From: DATHWB01 sp035544575
Lineage (GTDB): Bacteria > Actinomycetota > Acidimicrobiia > Spongiisociales > ZC4RG35
Assembly: GCA_035544575.1 (NCBI GenBank)
Contig: DATKEC010000103.1
Location: 1 to 9,791 of the forward strand
Reading direction: 5' to 3'
Length of the DNA: 9,791 bases
Part shown: positions 6,496 through 9,791 of the stretch, one piece after another
How the letters are laid out: each line of letters starts with the position of its first letter
Numbering within the stretch: the stretch's first letter is position 1
Notes under the pieces: model-generated
What the model saw: the letters and a program-made list of their open reading frames with translations, nothing else
Told to the model about the DNA's origin: nothing
The model's database searches: none
Translations under genes and position numbers: made by a program

Positions 6496-7274
6496 TGCCA
6501 ATGACCCTCACAGATCGCGTGTACATCGTCACCGGAGCCGGTGGTGGCATCGGAGAAGGCATCGCGGTCGCCATCCTCGAACAGGGCGGCCGGGTCGTCC
6601 TCGTCGACCTGTCTCGGGACTCCGTGAAGGCAGTGGCGGAACGGGTCGATCCTGGAGGCAGCCGCACCGTCGCCATGCACGGTGACGTCACGTCCGCCGA
6701 GGACGCGCAGAACGCGGTGCAGGCCGCAGTGGAGGCCTTCGGACGACTCGACGGGGTCGTCAACAATGCCGGAGTCGTGACCCTGGACGCGGCGTGGGAT
6801 GCGACGCCGGAAGCGATGGATCGCGAGTTCTCGATCAACGTCACCGGCAGCTTCGTCATGGCCCAGGCGGTGGGGCGTCACCTCCGGGAGAACGGCGGCG
6901 GGGCGGTCGTGAACGTCGCCTCCAACTGCGGCAAGGTCGGGTACAAGAACATGGCCGGATACAACGCCTCCAAGGCGGCGGTCATCAACCTGACCAGGTC
7001 CCTCGCCCTCGAGTGGGCCCCGGACGGGATCAACGTCAACGCCGTCTGCCCCGGCGGCGTCGACACGCCGATGCTGGCCGGGGTCGCCGAATGGCTCTCG
7101 CCTCGCCTGGGTGTCGGCGCCGACGAACTGCTCGCCGGGATGGGACCCGCCCAACTCGGCCGCAAGGTGACGCCGGTCGAAGTCGGCCGGGTCGTGGCGT
7201 TCCTGCTCTCCGATGCCGCCGTCGTCATTCGGGGCCAGGCGATCAACGTCGATGGCGGCGACACGCCGTACTAG
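6489..7274 (+). CDS. SDR-family oxidoreductase (second SDR unit)
   Basis: This is a classical short-chain dehydrogenase of up to 261 residues. The cofactor motif TGAGGGIG is at 15-22, NNAG at 92-95, and the catalytic S145, Y158 and K162 (YNASK) are in place. The C-terminus is GQAINVDGG. VLVDLS after the second strand carries the Asp typical of NAD(H) use, unlike the preceding SDR. Three in-frame ATGs (6489, 6495, 6501) could start it. ATG 6495 shares TGATG with the preceding stop, and 6501 gives the most typical SDR N-terminus (MTLTDRVYIVTG). No clear ribosome-binding site is seen, so coupling to the upstream gene is likely. The substrate is unknown; a polyol, sugar or aldehyde is plausible from context. 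Confidence 0.9.
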   Translation: MVMPMTLTDRVYIVTGAGGGIGEGIAVAILEQGGRVVLVDLSRDSVKAVAERVDPGGSRTVAMHGDVTSAEDAQNAVQAAVEAFGRLDGVVNNAGVVTLDAAWDATPEAMDREFSINVTGSFVMAQAVGRHLRENGGGAVVNVASNCGKVGYKNMAGYNASKAAVINLTRSLALEWAPDGINVNAVCPGGVDTPMLAGVAEWLSPRLGVGADELLAGMGPAQLGRKVTPVEVGRVVAFLLSDAAVVIRGQAINVDGGDTPY

Positions 7275-7285
7275 CAGGAGAGACC

Positions 7286-9256
7286 ATGCAAAGCCGCTGG
7301 AACGACGCCGACGCCGCCACCTTCGAAGGGCCTCTGGGCGAGTGCGTCTACGGGTCGAGGTTGATCGGATCCGACGCGTCACTGGTCTTGCACGGCGGCG
7401 GCAACACCTCGGTCAAGGCACCGTTCACCGACATCACCGGTACGGAGATCGACGCTCTCTACGTGAAGGGCTCCGGCTGGGACCTGGGATCGATCGAGGC
7501 GGCCGGCTTCACACCGTTGCGTCTGTCCCGCCTCGCCGAACTGGCGGGGCTACCGGCCCTGTCCGACCCGGACATGATGCGAGAGTTGTCGGCGGCCAGC
7601 CTCGACCCGAACGCGCCCGCCCCTTCGGTGGAGAGCCTGCTCCACGCCTTCCTGCCCCATCGGGCGGTCCAGCATTCCCACGCCGACGTGATCGTCACGC
7701 TCACCAACCTGGACGACGGCACCGAGCGGGTCCGGGAGGTGTACGGCAACTCGGTGGTGGTGATCCCCTATGTGATGCCGGGGTTCGACCTGGCCAGAGC
7801 CGTCGCCGACATGTGGCCCCACGCGGTGACCGACTCCACGATCGGCATGGTGCTGATGAACCACGGTCTGTTCACGTTCGGGGACACCACGAAGGTGGCG
7901 TACGAGCGTCACGTCGACCTGATCAGCCGGGCCGAGCGCTGGCTGGACGAGCACGCTCCCCGTCCGGCGGTGACAGGACAGGGCCTGGCGCCGGTCGAGA
8001 CGGAACGGCTGGCGGAGCTGCGCCTCCGCATCTCGCGGGCGGCCGACCGACCGATGGTGATGACGCGGCACTCCGACGCAGAAGTCGCCCGGTTCGTGCA
8101 ACGCGGCGACCTGGGTTCGCTCGCCACCCGCGGCCCGCTCACCCCCGACCACGTCATCCGCACCAAACGCCATCCGCTCGTCGGTGGCGACGTCGCCGGC
8201 TACGTCGCCGAGTACCAGCGCTACTTCGCCGAACACGAACATCGGGGACGCACCAATCTGACGATGCTCGATCCCGCTCCCCGGGTGGTGGTCGACTCCG
8301 AACTCGGCCTGCTCACGATCGGGGAAAGCGCCAAGGCTTCCGACATCGCCGCCGACATCTACCGGCACACGATCCCGGTGCTGGAACGGTCCGAGGATCA
8401 TCTCGGTGGCTACCAGGCGCTGGGAGCCGGCGACCTCTTCGACTGCGAGTACTGGGACCTGGAACAGGCGAAACTGCGCCGGTCGGGACCGCTGCCCGAG
8501 TTCACCGGGATGGTCGCCGTCGTCACCGGAGCCGCCTCGGGCATCGGGAAGGCCTGCGCGGCGGCAATCCTGGCGAAAGGCTGCGCTGTCGCCGGTCTCG
8601 ATCTCAACCCGGGCGTCGCCGATGTGTTTACCGGGGCCGCCTGGCTCGGCCTCACCGTCGACGTCACCGACCCGTCGGCGCAGGCCGCCGCCGTCGCCCG
8701 TGTCGTCGAACGCTTCGGCGGCGTGGACATCGTCGTGTCGGCGGCAGGAGTGTTCGGCACTTCCAGCGCGATCGCCGACCTGGAACCGGCGGGCTGGCGA
8801 CGGGTCCAGGAGATCAACGTCGACGCGGTGGCATCGCTCTTCACCACCGTCCATCCCCTCCTCGCCCTCTCCCCGGTGGGCGGACGGGTGGTCATCGTCG
8901 GCTCGAAGAACGTCCCCGCCCCCGGCAAGGGCGCCGCCGCCTACTCGGCATCGAAGGCCGCCGTCACCCAACTGGCCAGGGTCGCCGCGCTCGAATGGGC
9001 CGCCGACGCGATCCGGGTCAACGTCGTCCACCCCGACGGCGTTTTCGATACCGGGCTCTGGACCGAAGCGCTGCTGGCCGAACGGGCAGACAAGTACGGA
9101 CTCACCGTCGAGCAGTACAAGACCCGCAACCTGTTGGCGACCGAAGTCACCTCCGCCACCGTTGGTGAGATGGTGGCCGCCATGTGCGGGACGACCTTTG
9201 CCGCCACCACCGGCGCACAGGTCCCGATCGACGGTGGCAACGAAAGGGTGCTGTGA
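7286..9256 (+). CDS. Class II aldolase/SDR dehydrogenase fusion (RhaE-RhaW/YuxG-like)
   Basis: This 656-residue fusion protein has two parts. Residues 1 to about 400 are a class II, metal-dependent ketose-1-phosphate aldolase: LHGGGNTSVK at 35-44 for phosphate binding, acidic E116 (SVES), and metal ligands H130 and H132 (HSHAD) and H193 (MNHGLF). Residues about 408-656 are an SDR domain: TGAASGIG at 414-421, S540, Y553 and K557 (YSASK), with Asp in GLDLNP indicating NAD(H). Known fusions of this layout cleave rhamnulose-1-P to DHAP and lactaldehyde, then oxidise the aldehyde. Here the neighbouring isomerase would supply a 5-substituted ribulose-1-P, giving DHAP plus acetaldehyde, methylthioacetaldehyde or glycolaldehyde. 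The usual NNAG is VSAAG in this SDR. A good AGGAG (7276-7280) lies 5 bases before ATG, and the gene ends in TGATG with the phosphorylase. A true rhamnulose-1-P role is an alternative, but no rhamnose genes are seen. Confidence 0.92.
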   Translation: MQSRWNDADAATFEGPLGECVYGSRLIGSDASLVLHGGGNTSVKAPFTDITGTEIDALYVKGSGWDLGSIEAAGFTPLRLSRLAELAGLPALSDPDMMRELSAASLDPNAPAPSVESLLHAFLPHRAVQHSHADVIVTLTNLDDGTERVREVYGNSVVVIPYVMPGFDLARAVADMWPHAVTDSTIGMVLMNHGLFTFGDTTKVAYERHVDLISRAERWLDEHAPRPAVTGQGLAPVETERLAELRLRISRAADRPMVMTRHSDAEVARFVQRGDLGSLATRGPLTPDHVIRTKRHPLVGGDVAGYVAEYQRYFAEHEHRGRTNLTMLDPAPRVVVDSELGLLTIGESAKASDIAADIYRHTIPVLERSEDHLGGYQALGAGDLFDCEYWDLEQAKLRRSGPLPEFTGMVAVVTGAASGIGKACAAAILAKGCAVAGLDLNPGVADVFTGAAWLGLTVDVTDPSAQAAAVARVVERFGGVDIVVSAAGVFGTSSAIADLEPAGWRRVQEINVDAVASLFTTVHPLLALSPVGGRVVIVGSKNVPAPGKGAAAYSASKAAVTQLARVAALEWAADAIRVNVVHPDGVFDTGLWTEALLAERADKYGLTVEQYKTRNLLATEVTSATVGEMVAAMCGTTFAATTGAQVPIDGGNERVL

Positions 9257-9791
9257 TGGCCGATCCAACCCCGGTACTGCGAGTCACGCCCGGCGAGATT
9301 CCCGAACGCGCCCTCGTCGTGGGTGATCCCGAACGGGCCGAACGAGTCGCCGCCCGCCTCGACGATGCTCGCGAGCTTGGACGATTTCGTGAGTACGTGA
9401 CGTTCGCCGGACGTCACCGGGGAACGGAAGTGGCCGTCGCTTCTCACGGCGTCGGCGCACCCGGTGCGGCACTGTGCTTCGAAGAGCTGCACCAGGCCGG
9501 CGTCACCCGCATCATCCGCGCCGGCACCTGCGGCGGACTGCAGCACGACGTGGCCGACGGCGACCTCGTCATCGCCACCGGCGCGATACGCGAGGACGGG
9601 CTCACGTCCGGTCTCGTTCCCGCCACGTTCCCGGCCCTCGCCACCGTCGACGTGGTCACCGCGCTGAGGGCAGCCGCCTCGGCCTCGGGCCAGCCCGTGC
9701 ACGAGGGTGTCGTTCTGACCGGCGCCGTCTTCTACTCCCACGATGTTCTCGGTTCGCCGCTCGCCCTGTGGGCAAAAACGGGCGCGGTCGC
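9256..9791 (+). CDS. Nucleoside phosphorylase, uridine/purine phosphorylase (PNP_UDP_1) superfamily (partial, C-terminus off window)
   Basis: The first 178 residues of a protein that is normally about 240-260 residues. Nucleoside phosphorylases split a nucleoside with phosphate into a base and pentose-1-phosphate. The phosphate site is complete: G23 and R27 (VGDPERAERVA), R45 (FREY), R88 and T91 (RAGTCGGL). These match G26, R30, R48, R91 and T94 of E. coli uridine phosphorylase with a constant offset of three. At the positions of the uracil-recognising Q166 and R168, however, it has D163 and L165 (FYSHDVL), so a pyrimidine substrate is unlikely. A hypoxanthine nucleoside from the deaminase is a better guess. 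The numbering comparison is from memory. Its ATG overlaps the aldolase stop (TGATG), with AAAGGG (9243-9248) as ribosome-binding site. Confidence 0.9.
   Translation, partial: MADPTPVLRVTPGEIPERALVVGDPERAERVAARLDDARELGRFREYVTFAGRHRGTEVAVASHGVGAPGAALCFEELHQAGVTRIIRAGTCGGLQHDVADGDLVIATGAIREDGLTSGLVPATFPALATVDVVTALRAAASASGQPVHEGVVLTGAVFYSHDVLGSPLALWAKTGAV

Noticed and set aside
6794..9256. 820-residue open frame starting inside the second SDR gene
   Set aside because: Only the part from 7286 is the real aldolase-SDR gene, with AGGAG at 7276-7280. The upstream extension overlaps the second SDR in another frame and is low-complexity.
7550..9268. 572-residue minus-strand open frame opposite the aldolase fusion
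   Set aside because: Antisense shadow; the plus strand carries complete aldolase and SDR motifs.
1..9791. CRISPR arrays, tRNA or rRNA genes, insertion sequences, phage or defence genes
   Set aside because: No regularly spaced repeats, RNA-gene signatures, transposase or integrase motifs were seen. The window is a metabolic gene cluster.
2038..9791. Classical methionine salvage pathway
   Set aside because: Only the MtnA-type isomerase is present, with no dehydratase, enolase, phosphatase, dioxygenase or kinase in view. The linked aldolase points to a shunt to DHAP instead.

Overview
The window is about two-thirds G+C, dense in genes, and has no gene-free stretch longer than 100 bases. The high GC, actinobacterial-type promoters (TTGAC-N18-TAnnnT), a TTG start, and a lipoprotein with an Asp/Gly-rich linker after the lipobox all suggest an actinomycete-phylum bacterium (Actinomycetota), possibly an Acidimicrobiia-like lineage. 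That placement is an inference; there is no rRNA or other marker in the window.

Two arms diverge from a 69-bp region at 3930-3998. The left arm (minus strand) reads gntR (3929-3201), an mtnA-type sugar-1-phosphate isomerase (3111-2038), a BMP-family nucleoside/sugar-binding lipoprotein (2041-1004), and the first two-thirds of an ABC transporter ATPase (990 to the left edge). The permeases are presumably beyond the edge. The right arm (plus strand) reads an MTA/SAH-deaminase-type amidohydrolase (3999-5300), a DUF985 cupin (5297-5752), two consecutive SDR oxidoreductases (5749-6495 and 6489-7274), a class II aldolase fused to a third SDR domain (7286-9256), and the start of a uridine-phosphorylase-superfamily nucleoside phosphorylase (9256 to the right edge). 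Within each arm most genes overlap by a few bases or lie 11-13 bp apart, so each arm looks like one operon.

Read together, the genes form a plausible complete nucleoside-scavenging route. BMP/ABC import is followed by deamination of the adenine base and phosphorolysis to base plus (deoxy/methylthio)ribose-1-phosphate. MtnA-type isomerisation then gives a ribulose-1-phosphate, aldol cleavage gives DHAP plus a short aldehyde, and SDRs carry out aldehyde or sugar redox steps. This is the logic of the 'DHAP shunt' known for 5'-methylthioadenosine and 5'-deoxyadenosine, but with a deaminase at the front, a UP-fold phosphorylase, an aldolase-dehydrogenase fusion and a dedicated importer. No other methionine-salvage gene is present. 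The true sugar (5-deoxyribose, 5-methylthioribose or plain ribose) cannot be decided from sequence alone.

A 17-nt identical sequence containing the perfect palindrome TTGTCTGACAA lies immediately upstream of both the isomerase gene and the deaminase gene, at similar distances and in the same orientation relative to each gene. Each copy sits next to a matching TTGAC(A/G)-N18-TAGC(T/C)T promoter. It is very probably the operator of the GntR/HutC-type regulator encoded between them, and it ties the two arms into one regulon.
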